Origin: Okapia johnstoni
Taxonomy: Eukaryota > Chordata > Mammalia > Artiodactyla > Giraffidae
Assembly: GCA_024291935.2 (NCBI GenBank)
Contig: CM044320.1
Location: forward strand, 50,224,001-50,288,000
Direction of reading: 5' to 3'
Length of the DNA stretch: 64,000 nucleotides
Within the stretch, counting starts at the first letter, position 1; the number at the start of each line of letters is the position of its first letter. The position numbers and the translations under genes are program-made. Below the pieces are notes generated by a model. It ran no database searches, was not told the origin of the DNA, and saw nothing but the letters and a program-made list of their open reading frames with translations. Shown here in pieces: positions 11,621-22,640 of this stretch.

Positions 11621-12245
11621 TTTTTCATCATTCAAGTAGAGTTGAATATCAGTATTCTCATGGTTTGATTTAGTTAGTAGGTTCTCAATACATATTTGTT
11701 CAATTGTAAGAATGAATTAAACCTATGACAGCCTAATTCTAAAGTCCATGTTCTTCCTAGTATACAATTCTGCTTCTCTATGAAGCTGCTTTATAACAAA
11801 ATATTTCCTTTCAGAAATTATTTTCTTTGTTCAAAATTATAAAGTTTGGTATATTAGTTATAGCTATTTGTACAGCTAGAAAAATATAATAAAAATATTC
11901 TTGTGCTTGCTAATTGTTGTGGAATTACCTACCAACAGATAAGGTTTGTCCTTTGTTTCTTAAGAAAATCCAGACTGGATGAGTCAGGTCTGAACTCTAA
12001 GCAGTGCCCCAGAATTCAGCTACCTGGGTTAGATTCAGAGCCTTCAGGAGAGCTAGCAGCTGGCCAAGGCACAGCACTCACTACTCTGTTTATAACTCAG
12101 ACTTTCCTCTTGTAGTAATTTTTAAAACATACAAGCAAAAAGGTATTAATTTGACTTAGTTACCCTTTGACTTGGAATGGATTTGCCTTCAGTTCTGAAA
12201 AATCCAATATGCAATATGTGTACATAATGCTACCTGCTATAGCAG

Positions 12246-12488
12246 TGTGTGTGTGTGCTCAGTCCTTCAAGTGTGTGTGTGTGCTCAGTCCTTCAGTTGT
12301 GTCTGACTTTCTTTGCAACCCCATGGACTGTAGCTCTCCAGGCTCTTCTGTCCATGGGATTCTCAAGGCAAGAACACTGGAATGGGTTGCTATATCCTTC
12401 TCCATGGGATCTTCCTGACCCATGGATTGAACTTGGTTTCCTGCGTCTCCTGCACTGCAGGGCGATTCTTAACCCACTGAGCCATCTT
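12246..12488 (-). mobile_element. Bov-tA SINE, antisense, with duplicated 3' edge
   Basis: Reads TGTGTCTGACTTTCTTTGCA ... GCACTGCAGGGCGATTCTTA. TSD CTATAGCAG (12237-12245) and CTATAACAG (12489-12497). The TG-rich 3' edge is present twice as a perfect 26-bp tandem unit (12244-12269, 12270-12295). Confidence 0.9.
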
Positions 12489-12729
12489 CTATAACAGATA
12501 ATCCTCCAAATCTCAGGAGGCTACACTGTACATCTTTGTTTCTCATTTGTGTTGCAGTACAACGCAGGCTGACTGGTGGGTTCTCTTCTCATTTTTTATT
12601 CAGAGACCCAGACACCTTCCATTTTGTAGTCCTACCTTTCCCTCAGTCCTTAGAATACTTCTCATTCATTCAGTAGATGAGAGAAGAGAGCAAGGATCTT
12701 CTGTGGGAGGATTTATGTGTGGGACCTAT

Positions 12730-12766
12730 GTATTAGTCAGAGTTTCCAGAGAAGTAGAACTGGTAG

Positions 12767-12803
<37 letters not shown>

Positions 12804-13190
12804 GAAAGAGATTTATTATAAGGAATTGGTTCTTGAGATTATGGAGATTGACAAGTCCCAAGATCTGTAGTCAGCAAGCTGGAAACCCAAGAGAGCCAAT
12901 GGTATAATTCTAGTCTGAAAGCCAGAAGGCTCAAGACCCAAGAAGAGCCGATGTTTTGTTTTGAGTTTGGAGGCAGGAAAAAACCAATGTGCCAGTTCAG
13001 GCACAGGAGTTCCCTCTTATTCAGGCTTTTTGTTATATTTGGGTCTTCAACTGATTGAATGAGGCCCACCCACATTAAGGACTGAATCAATTGCTTTACA
13101 CAATCTATGGAATCATATGTTCATCTCATCTAGAAACAGCATCTCACAGACACTCTCAGAATAATGGGATATTCAACATGTGTCTGCCAA
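12730..13190. mobile_element. Ancient mammalian repeat, probably an L1M-class 3' end
   Basis: ATTAGTCAGAGTTTCCAGAG, AGATTTATTATAAGGAATTG, ATGAGGCCCACCCACATTAA. This is a widespread eutherian repeat; the same family occurs in the opposite orientation at 46395-46765. A (GT)n tract sits in it at 12769-12800. Exact family name uncertain. Confidence 0.62.
12769..12800. repeat. (GT)n microsatellite
   Basis: About 16 uninterrupted GT units inside an old repeat. Confidence 0.96.
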
Positions 13191-13325
13191 AGTCACCCCA
13201 AGAGTTGATAACCTTGCAGCAAAAGAGAAAGAGAGTAGAATTACCTTCCAGGTTTTCCTGGGCCAGGCTGGGATGTGAGGTGCACCACTTCGGCATGCCT
13301 TCTCTTGGCCAGATCTCAGATACAT

Positions 13326-13908
13326 CAGTTCAGTTCAGTCACTCAAGCATGTCTGACTTTTTGTGACCCCATGAACGGCAGCACACCAGGCCTCCCTGTC
13401 CATCACTAACTCCCGGAGCTTACTCAAACTCATGTCCACTGAGTTGGTGGTGCCATCCAACCATGTCATCCTCTGTAATCCCCTTCTCTTTCCACCTTCA
13501 ATCTTTTCCAGCATCAAGGTCTTTTCCAATGAGTCAGCTCTTAGCATCAGGTGGCCAAAGGACTAGAGCTTCAGCTTCAACATCAATTCTTCCAGTGAAT
13601 ATTCAGGACTGATCTCCTTTAGGATGGACTGGTTGGATCTCCTTGCAGTCCAAGGGACTCTCAAGAGTCTTCTCCAACACCACAGTTCAAAAGCATCAAT
13701 TCTTCGGCGCTCAGCTTTCTTTATAGTCCAACTCTCACATCCATACATGACTACTGGAAAAACCATAGCCTTGGCTAGATGGACCTTTGTTGACAAAATA
13801 ATGTCTCTGCTTTTTCATATGCTGTCTAGGTTGGTCATAACTTTCCTCCCAAGGAGCAAGCATCTTTTAATTTCATGGCTGTGGTCATCATCTGCAGTGA
13901 TTTTGGAG
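13326..13908 (-). mobile_element. BovB LINE 3' end, antisense
   Basis: The left edge CAGTTCAGTCACTCAAGCAT is the BovB 3' terminus in reverse. The minus strand encodes the ORF2 C-terminal motifs YGCESWTIKKAE, ELWCWRRLLRVPW and [13 protein letters not shown], broken by a frameshift. Flanked by an 11-bp TSD, CTCAGATACAT (13315-13325) and CTCAGGTACAT (13909-13919). Confidence 0.95.
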
Positions 13909-13919
13909 CTCAGGTACAT

Positions 13920-15030
13920 GGTCCCATCTAAATACAAGGGGACTAAAAACAGGTAATTCCTGGGTAAACAGCTATTACTTAGCAACATGGCCACTTTATC
14001 TCCTGGAAGAAAACATAAATCTTTGGAAGACAGCTTGATTTCTGATATTCTCATTTGAAAATTTATCTTTTACATCACGAAGTATAGAATTACACCTATG
14101 GATTACTATCACTGTCATCAGTATTGTGAATGAAGAGAATATGCTGAAATACTTGGAAAGCATGTTCAGATTATCTCATAAGTAAAAATGCAAATATCCA
14201 TTGTTCAGGCCACTAGATCAGATTTGTTTGGGAATAGTTTCTAGGGAACAAATTCACAATGGTCTGTTCCATCCTATAAAATGTGTATTCTATCTTACAG
14301 TGATCCCTAACTCACATCTTAACCCACCTGAGTTCAAACAAGACCTAGTACCAATGAGTAACATACCAATTTGAAGATACTTAGCATCTTGAACTATATC
14401 CTGATTGCTTAGGGTTTATTTTGCTTCCAAGTTTTTGAACAGTGCTGAAACTCAACCATTCTAGACAACCACATGCCTTCAGAAGTAAAGGGGAGAAATC
14501 TTTACTAAGCCATAAGTGCATCTTTGTTTCAGTCTCCCACATTCCGTATATATACATGTAGCCTTAGAACCCTCCAATTTTCTTACCCAATATTTCTCTC
14601 CAATAAACAATATTCTTTAACTCCTTCAAATGATTTCATGCTGGCAAAATTAGCATTTCTTTGGATTCTCAGTTGCAGTTTTACTCTGTGACATCAAAAT
14701 TGCTTTGATAATGCTGTGACTCTTACAGCATTAAGACAGTTCCCATGGTCTGTGAAGGAACCCAGTGATTCTGTTTTTGATTTTGATTTTACTTTTAATT
14801 TTAATCATACCAAGAGTAAGTAGGAATGAACTTCCTACTTACCTAGGAAAAGCATCCTACAAGGGTACTCTTGTTGGAAATAGGATCAAAATTTAAAGGA
14901 TCATTTATTCATGCATTTACCAAATATGTACTTAACACCTATCCACCATTCTCCAGTTGCTGAAGATTACCTCAATGACTACAATAGACCAAAATCCTTG
15001 CTTTAGGGAGTCTATTATCTATGGTCTACT
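13920..15030. other. Intronic segment, no recognised element
   Basis: Single-copy-looking, AT-rich sequence. No repeat family, splice-flanked ORF or RNA gene recognised. Confidence 0.5.
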
Positions 15031-15242
15031 GTTTGGCTTCCCAGGTGGCGCAGTAGTAAAGAATCTGCCTGCCAGTGCAGGAGACGCAAGAGACAGGAGT
15101 TCAGTCCCTGGGTTGGGAAGATCCCCTGGAGTAGGAAATGGCAACCCACCCCAATATTCTTTCCTGGAAAATTCCATGGAGAGAGGAGCCTAGTGGGCTA
15201 CAGTCCAGGGGGTTGCAGAGTTGACTTGAGTGAGCACACACA
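15031..15242 (+). mobile_element. Bov-tA SINE
   Basis: Head GGCTTCCCAGGTGGCGCAGT, body CCACCCCAATATTCTTTCCT, end GACTTGAGTGAGCACACACA. Confidence 0.92.
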
Positions 15243-15782
15243 TTTGTCAAGAACTACGTGGCAGATAGGAATGAATGAGGGGGAAGCTCGGACAGAGCCT
15301 GGAGACCATCATACCCCAATTTTTTTTAACACATCAAAACTGCAGGTTCTCTAGTACAGATTATTACCTCCAAGCCCCCTTCCAAGAATTGCCTTGTGGT
15401 CATCAGGAGATAGGCTTTCATGATGAGTAGGGGTGAAGGGATCTAGAAATATCCATCAGGGAAAGGAAACAATGGCATCAGCTAGCCAACTTTAAAAAGT
15501 GGTTTAGTGTTTATCCAATAAAATATTAAGAAACTATAAAAGGTCATATAACTTATCCAGAAAAGTAAAACACTAAAGAATTGTAAAAGTTTCTCAGTAT
15601 TCGTTGAGATGTCTCCTTTATTTATCTAATTACAGACATATAGCACAATCTTATCACAAAAAGGATGAACTAATAAACCTCATCCTGTGTCTGTCTAACA
15701 AGTAAGGATCACAGTGATCTAACATGACAAGCATGCTAAATGATTCTGGAATAGAAAGCAGGCATTCCAGCTGAACATGGAA

Positions 15783-16722
15783 AAACAGACTGGTTCCAAA
15801 TAGGAAAAGGAATACGTCAAGGCTGTATATTGTCATTCTGCTTATTTAACTTATATGTAGAGTACACCATGAGAAACGCTGGGCTGGAGGAAGCACAAGC
15901 TGGAATCAAGATTGCTGGGAGAAATATCAATAACCTCAGATATGCAGATGACACCACCTTTATGGCAGAAAGTGAAGAAGAACTAAAGAGCCTCTTGATG
16001 AAAGTGAAAGAGGAGAGTGAAAAAGTTGGCTTACAGCTCAACATTCAGAAAACTATGATCTTGGCATCCGGTCCCATCACTTCATGGCAAATAGATGGGG
16101 AAACAGTGGCAACAGTGGCTGACTTTATTTTGGGAGGCTCCGAAATCACTGCAGATGGTGATTGCAATCATGAAATTAAAAGACGCTTATTCCTTGGAAG
16201 GAAAGTTATGACCAACCTAGACAGCATATTAAAAAGAGGAGACATTACTTTGCCAACAAAGGTCCATCTAGTCAAGGCTATGGTTTTTCCAGTAGTCATG
16301 TATGGATGTGAGAGTTGGACTATAAAGAAAGCCGAGCACCAAAGAATTGATGCTTTTGAACTGTGGTGTTGGAGAAGACTCGTGAGCGTCCCTTGAACTG
16401 CAAGGAGATCCAACCAGTCCATCCTGGGGGAAATCAGTCCTGAATATTCATTGGAAGAACTGATGCTGAAGCTGAAACTCCAATACTTTGGCCACCTGAT
16501 GCTAAGAGCTGACTCATTGAAAAGACCCTGAGGCTGGGAAAGATTTAGGGCAGGAGGAGAAGGGACGACAGAGGATGAGATGGTTGAATGGCATCACTGA
16601 TTCAATGGAGATGAGTTTGGGTAGACTCTGGGAGTCGGTGATGGACAGGGAGGCCTGATGTGCTGCAGTTCATGGGGTCTCAAAGAGTCGGACATGACTG
16701 AGCAACTGAACTGAACTGATTA
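15783..16722 (+). mobile_element. BovB LINE fragment with RT palm and C-terminal region
   Basis: A 5'-truncated sense copy ending in the CTGAACTGAACTGA terminus. A single open frame at 15830-16396 encodes 188 residues, including the reverse-transcriptase motif YADDTTFMAESEEEL, the thumb-side region EEESEKVGLQLNIQK-like, and YGCESWTIKKAEHQR. A stop follows SVP where other copies continue. It lacks the endonuclease and RT N-terminal part, so it cannot be autonomous. Confidence 0.96.
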
Positions 16723-17039
16723 TTTGTCTGCTTAATGTTTTGGACCCATGACAGATCTGTCTCTTAAAAAGTTTACTTCTTAATCAACTAGTTCTAGCAT
16801 TCTCGTGAAAGCATCATCAAGTTCATTTTAATTTTTAAAATGTGTTATTGATATAGGGAACCAATATCACCCAAAATAATTTCCTTTCTTGTTATGAAAA
16901 ATTGAAACTAAAGATGAATTTAGCAATTTAGCTATATCAGACTGAGACAGATTATGTTTTGAATGACATCAGTAAGATCTTTCAATCTACATATTCTTCT
17001 CTCAATAGGATGTTGACATTTATCTTATCAAAGGTTGGA

Positions 17040-18140
17040 TTTATAGTTCATACATTTGAATATTATATGGCCAGTGACTATAGAAGAAATGACACTAAGT
17101 GACATCCAAGGCTAGGTCGTAAGATGCAACGTTTGTTCTTCCTGGTTCCTTTGGGAAGATTGCTCTTAGAACCCAGTCAGCATGCCATGAGGAAACCAAA
17201 CAGCCAAGTAGAAACCACATGTAGGTCAATATTCTAACTAATGGCCTAAGAGCACTTCCAGCTAAAATCCAGCATCACTGTCAGATACATGAATGAGAAA
17301 CCTCTGAACTGACTCCAGTTCCCACCACTGTCCTACTGAAACAGGATTTTAAGGTATTATTGTATACAGCAATAGATAACTAGAAAAGATTTTAGTGCCC
17401 GGAATTACGGTACTATCACAAAATCTTAAAGTATATGGCATTGGCCTTTGAATATTAGCAGGCAGAAACTGGAAGAGTATTGGAAAACTGTTAGCGAGAG
17501 CCTGAAGGACTTCTAGAAGAATGCTGGTGACAGTCTAAAAGGGCAAGTGTTAGCGGAAGCCTGAAGAAGCACCTAAGTAGGCTCTCAATGGAGCGTCAGG
17601 GGAAACTCAAGGAAATGTGGTTGGAAGCAGGAGGGAAGAAGACCTTTGTAATTTAGTGCAAGAATACGCTGCAACATTATTGCTGCAGTAACATGGAAAA
17701 TAGTAAATGTACCTAATGATGATCTTACTAAGATTTCCAAGTAGAATATGACAGGTGTTACCTACCTTCTTCTTCCTATCTATGACAAAATGTGAGTGGA
17801 CAGAGATGGGCAAAAAATGAACTGTTTTGAGGTATCTATTTTGGTAGAAACACCCACAACTGGGACTAAAAGAGAGAGAAGGATCTTCTGGGCCCCTAGG
17901 TTTTTATGGACAGAAGGAAGGCATAAGAAGTTTCTTATGTGATGAGAAGGATCATCAGAGGGAGAAGCCAAGAGCCTAGAGGGTAGAACCAGTAGTGAAC
18001 AGGTACAGTGTAATAGGACTGAGCCATAATCAAGAAATTGGCAACCTCTACCAGGCTGGATTTCAGAGTTTCTATGGGATAATAACTGCTGTGCACTTTC
18101 CATTTTCCCTCTCTAGTGGTTATCCTACACCTGTGCAAAG
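17040..18140 (+). mobile_element. MaLR (MLT1-type) LTR with adjoining internal sequence
   Basis: 17040-17395 follows the MLT1 LTR order: CAAGGCTAGGTCGTAAGATG, AACCCAGTCAGCATGCCATG, and a 3' end with GATTTTAAGG...CAGCAATAGATAAC. 17396-18140 resembles MaLR internal sequence (GGCAGAAACTGGAAGAGTAT, then GAAGCAGGAGGGAAGAAGAC). An old retrovirus-like remnant without intact genes; no second LTR was recognised. Confidence 0.68.
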
Positions 18141-18465
18141 ATAAAAGTTTTCATTCACTATTAAGAGAGCAAAAGGATGGAGTACCTAACCCAGCCTGAG
18201 GAAGGAAACACAAAAGTCCATTTTAGTGAATTAGGTGTTCTGTGAGCTGAGTCATTAGGATGAAGCGGAGCCCAGGTAATAGACAGTAGGAAAGAAGGGA
18301 GCAAACCAAATGCATTCTAGGCCCAGAAGACAGCAAGACTAACAGTAGACAGACAATAAATAGTGCCATGCATGGGGAGAGATGCAAATCGTTTGGTATT
18401 GCCAGAATATATAGCACAAGGTGAGGGCTAGTGGAAATTATGCTACAAAGGTAAACAGAGTTGAG

Positions 18466-18604
18466 AGAGAAGGAAATGGCCACCCACTCCAGTATTCATG
18501 TTTGGGGAATCGCATAAACAGAAGGAGCCTGGTGTCCTTGGAGTCCAGCCCATAAGGTCGCAGAAGAGTTGAACACAACTTAGCAACTCAACAAAAACAA
18601 CAAT
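18466..18604 (+). mobile_element. Bov-tA SINE, 5'-truncated
   Basis: Starts GAGAAGGAAATGGCCACCCA, ends ACACAACTTAGCAACTCAAC with an AACAAC tail. Directly abuts the L1 at 18605. Confidence 0.85.
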
Positions 18605-19405
18605 CATTAGGGAAATGCAAATCAAGACCACAATGAGCTGTCACCTGTTAGAATGGCTATTAGGAAAAAGACGAGAAATAACAAGTGTTGACCAGGATGA
18701 GGGGAAAGAGGAACTTGGGCACTATTGTTAGGAATGTAAATTGGTGCAGCCACGATAGAAAATAGTTTGAAGTTTTCCCTCTAAAATAAAAATAGAGTTA
18801 CCGCATGATTCAGCAAACCCACTTCTGATATTAGCATTTACCTGAAGGAATAGAAATCACTATCTTGAAATGATATCTGCACCCCTATGTTTATTGCAGC
18901 ATTATTTACAATAGCCAAGACATGGATAAAACCTAAGTGCTTGCAACAAATGAATGAATAAAGAAAATGTGGAATACTATTCAGCCATTAGAAGAAAACA
19001 AAGTCCCGTCATTTTCAACAATATGGATAGACTTTGAAAGCATTATTCAAAATGGAATAACTTAGACCAATAAAGAAAAATACTCTGTGATCTCACAAAT
19101 ATATGGAATCTAATAAACACCCAAACTGATAGATTTAGAGAAGATATGGGTGGTTACGAGATGTATGGAGTCGGGGTGGACAAAATGGGTAAAGATGGCC
19201 TAAAGGTATAAACTTCCAGTTATATGATAATTAGGTCCTCAGGATATAATGTACAGCATAGCAACTATAGTTTAACAATACTGTATATATAAAAATTGCT
19301 AAGAGGGTAGGTCTTCAAAAATTCTTGTTACGGGAGAAAAAAAAAAGTAGTAACTATGTATGGTGATCGATGTTAACTAAACTTATTTTGGCAATCATTT
19401 AGCAA
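18605..19405 (+). mobile_element. L1 ORF2 end and 3' UTR
   Basis: GGGAAATGCAAATCAAGACC, ATTGCAGCATTATTTACAAT, AATACTATTCAGCCATTAGA, then a 3' UTR with GTACAGCATAGCAACTATAG. A classic L1 3' end, full of stops. Confidence 0.88.
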
Positions 19406-19407
19406 TA

Positions 19408-19574
19408 TCAGTTCAGTTCAGTCACTCAGTCGTGTCCGACTCTTTGTGACCCCATGAACCGCAGCACGCCAGGCCTCCCTGTCCATCACCAACTCCCGGA
19501 GTCCACCCAAACCCATGTCCATTGAGTCAGTGATGCCATCCAACCATCTCATCCTCTGTCGTCCCCTTCTCCTC
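19408..19574 (-). mobile_element. BovB 3' terminal fragment, antisense
   Basis: Only the last ~167 bp: CAGTTCAGTCACTCAGTCGT to ATCCTCTGTCGTCCCCTTCT. The minus-strand reading is the ORF2 C-terminus ([13 protein letters not shown]...). Inserted next to the L1 tail. Confidence 0.93.
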
Positions 19575-21094
19575 AATAGTTGACATGGCTGGCAAAGTCC
19601 CTGACCACATAGTTTATATTCTAATTGAGGAGGTTTACATTCTAGTTGAGAGTGTGGGAGGAGATAAACAATAAGCAAGGAAGGGTACAAAGGTAAGTAA
19701 TCTCAAGTAAATAAAATAGGGAAATGATGTATTGGAGGGTAACTAACTGGAGAAGGTAGTGGGCAGTGAAGTATAGAGGGGGTAAGGGCTGGATAGTTTG
19801 ATTACTTTAAACTAGGGATCAGAACTGACTTTTCTGAAGAGATGACTTTTGAGTTGAGACTCAATAATGAGAAGGAGCTGACCATGAGTAGGAGAGAGGG
19901 AGAACACTGAATTTTTGAAATATATAATAGATAGAGTCAGGTGGTTGAGATACCTAGTATGTAAGAGAGAAGGAAGACTCAAGGATTACCTAATTTCAGA
20001 GTTACTCTATCAGAACTTTTATGCTCCGCATAACTGGGGCTTTTTCCAAATTCCACGTAGCTGTACTTTACTTTCACTCTAATTCTCTGTTAATTAACTT
20101 GATATCTATCACATGTTTAAATATTGGGCCTATCTTTTTTGAAAAAAATTATTATTCATCACCCTTTGTTTTAGTGCCAAAAATTATCATCCAAAATGTG
20201 TTCATATTTTCATCTCAAATAAAGCAATGGCCTATTTGATTGTCAAGTCTACCCTGGTATGTACCATGTAAAATACGCTTTTAAAAACCATGAACAAAAG
20301 TTTTGAATTGGTAAATTTAAATGAAAACTTACGAATGGAAAAAAAAATCTGCTGATTTCTTCCCAAATAAATTAATATAATCCCCTAGGGCTTGTTTAAT
20401 GCAATTTTATGCTAAATATATTCAATATTATGTTGGAGTGATGGCTTCCTTTAGCAGTGTTGCAGACTGCATACAAAAAGCATTTAATTATGAATGCCAT
20501 AATTTGCTCAATTGATGCCTCTCTTTTATCTGCAAACCATAGATAATTTTCCCTAAATAAATGCAACTATGAAAATAATATTTAAAACAGAAAATAAAAA
20601 TGTACTTGCTTGATATAAACCAAACACTGCATAGTCAAAATTAACTGCCCTCATGGCAAATAAGCATCTTGTAAATTCAGATTGCAAAAGCATCATCTGT
20701 TCATTTAGGAGCTATTTCCCAGATAAGATTTAGAGGCTGTATTTTTATAAACAACTTGGGGATTTTATTTTCAATGTTTAGCTAATTTTAAAGTAATATT
20801 AAAATTATACTCATTTGTATATTTTTAATACTTTTCAGCAAGCCATTACATGATAACCAATGGCACCTGATTTTATGCATAATGAATTCAAAATGAGTAT
20901 AAATTTCATTCTCCTCCCCCAAGCCAGATTTTATTCCAAAGACAGAGTTTATTGTCTCAAAAGGAGCTCCCCAATGAAAAAGATAATGAAGTGGAGAAAA
21001 ACACTTAGAAATTTCAACCGTCCCTTTTTTTTTGTCTTGTATGAATTCATGTTCTTAACTCTTACAGTTGTTCAAATTTGCACTTTTAAGTTTT
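19575..21094. other. Repeat-poor AT-rich segment; old repeat at its left end
   Basis: 19575-19920 resembles the unassigned ancient repeat also seen at 7620. From about 20000 to 21094 no repeat was recognised; the AT-rich sequence has many TAAT-type motifs (for example AGCATTTAATTATGAATGCC near 20480). No coding exon recognised. Confidence 0.5.
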
Positions 21095-21286
21095 CATTTT
21101 AAAAATATTTTATTTATATAGTTGACTTAAAATGTTGTGTTAGTTTCATATGTACAGCAAAGTAATTCAGTTATACTTACATATACATATATATTTTTTC
21201 AGACTCTTTTCCCTTATAGGTTATTACAAAATATTGAATTCCCTTTGCTATACAGTAGGTCTTTGTTGGTTATCTATTTTATGTAT

Positions 21287-21552
21287 GCTGCCAAGTCGCG
21301 TCAGTTGTGTCCGACTCTGTGCGACCCCACAGAAGGCAGCCCAACAGGCTCCTCTGTCCCTGGGATTCTCCAGGCAAGAATACTGGAGTGGGTTGCCATT
21401 TCCTTCTTCAGTGCATGAATGGGAAAAGTGAAAGTGAAGTCGCTCAGTCGTGTCCGACTCTTAGCGACCCCATGGACTGCAGCCTACCAGGCTCCCGTGT
21501 CCATGGGATTTTCCAGGCAAGAGTACTGGAGTGGGTTGCCATTGCCTTCTCC
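21287..21552 (-). mobile_element. BOV-A2 dimeric SINE, antisense
   Basis: Two Bov-A monomers in tandem (each with GTGTCCGACTCT and GAATACTGGAGTGGGTTGCC or a close variant), joined by GGGAAAAGTGAAAGTGAAGT. Perfect 11-bp TSD ATTTTATGTAT at 21276-21286 and 21553-21563. A well-preserved, relatively young insertion. Confidence 0.95.
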
Positions 21553-21579
21553 ATTTTATGTATAGTAGTGTGTATATGT

Positions 21580-21805
21580 TGGGCTTCCCAGGTGGAGCTA
21601 GTGGTAAAGAATCCGCCCACCAATGCAGGAGACATAAGAGACGTGGGTTTGATCCCTGCATCGGGAAGATCCCCTTGAAGAGGGCATAGCAGCCAATTTC
21701 AGTATTCTTGCCTGGAGAATCCCATGGACAGAAGAGCTTGGTGGGCTATGTAGTCCATAGAGTCGCAGAGTCAGACATGACTGAAGTGACTTGACACACG
21801 CATAG
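21580..21805 (+). mobile_element. Bov-tA SINE inside L1
   Basis: Starts GGGCTTCCCAGGTGGAGCTA, ends near GACATGACTGAAGTGACTTG. Flanked by similar L1-derived stretches AGTGTGTATATGTT and AGTGCGTATATGCT (probable TSD with two mismatches). Confidence 0.9.
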
Positions 21806-22640
21806 TGCGTATATGCTAATACTAAACTCCTAATTTATCCCTCCTCCTGCTTTCCCCTTTGATAACCTTGTAGATGAATGATATTTATAAGTTTCTTTTC
21901 TATATCTGTGGGTCTGTTTCTGTTTTTAATATAAATTCATTTGTATCTTTTTTTTTAGATTCCACATGTAAGCAATATCATATGATATTTATCCTTCTCT
22001 TTCTGGCTTACTTCACTCAGTATGACAGTCTCTAGTTCCACCCATGTTGTTGCAAAAGGCATTATTTCATTCCTTTTTGTAGCTGAGTACCATTCCATTG
22101 TATAAATATCTTTATCCAGTTATCTGTTGATGAACATTTAGGACACTACCATATCTTGGCTATTTTAAATAATGCTTCAGTGAACACTGGGGTGCATATA
22201 TCTTTTTGAATTATGGTTTCCAAATCCAGATACATGCCTAGGAGAGGGATTGCTGAGTCATATGGTAGTTCTATTTTTAGTCTTGTAAGGAGCCTCCCTA
22301 CTGTTCTCCATAGTGGCTGTATCAATTTACATTCCCACCAACATGCAAGAGGGTTTCCTTTTCTTCACACCCTCTCCAGTGGTTATTACTTATAGATTTT
22401 TTGATAATAGCCATTCGGACCAGTGTGAGGTGATAATTCATTGTAGTTTTGATTTGCATTTCTCTAATAATTAGTGAAGTTGAGCATCTTTTCATGTGCC
22501 TTTTGTACATCTTGTATGTCTTCTTTGGAGAAATGTCCGTTAAGCTCTTCTGCCCATTTTTGAATTGTTTGTTTTTCGACATTGACTTGTACGGGCTGTT
22601 TGCATATTTCACAGATTAATCCCTTCCTGGTATTATGCTT

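Larger units (their letters stand above)
21095..22640 (-). mobile_element. L1 3' part, antisense, interrupted by two SINEs
   Basis: L1 blocks 21095-21286, 21564-21579 and 21806-22640 read in reverse: TTATACTTACATATACATAT, TACAGTAGGTCTTTGTTGGT, AGATTCCACATGTAAGCAAT, CATTCCCACCAACATGCAAG, GATTTGCATTTCTCTAATAA. Inactive. Confidence 0.9.

Noticed and set aside
15830..16396. BovB ORFs as independent host genes
   Set aside because: They are fragments of LINE ORF2 with truncations, frameshifts or lost catalytic residues, and every copy has repeat boundaries.
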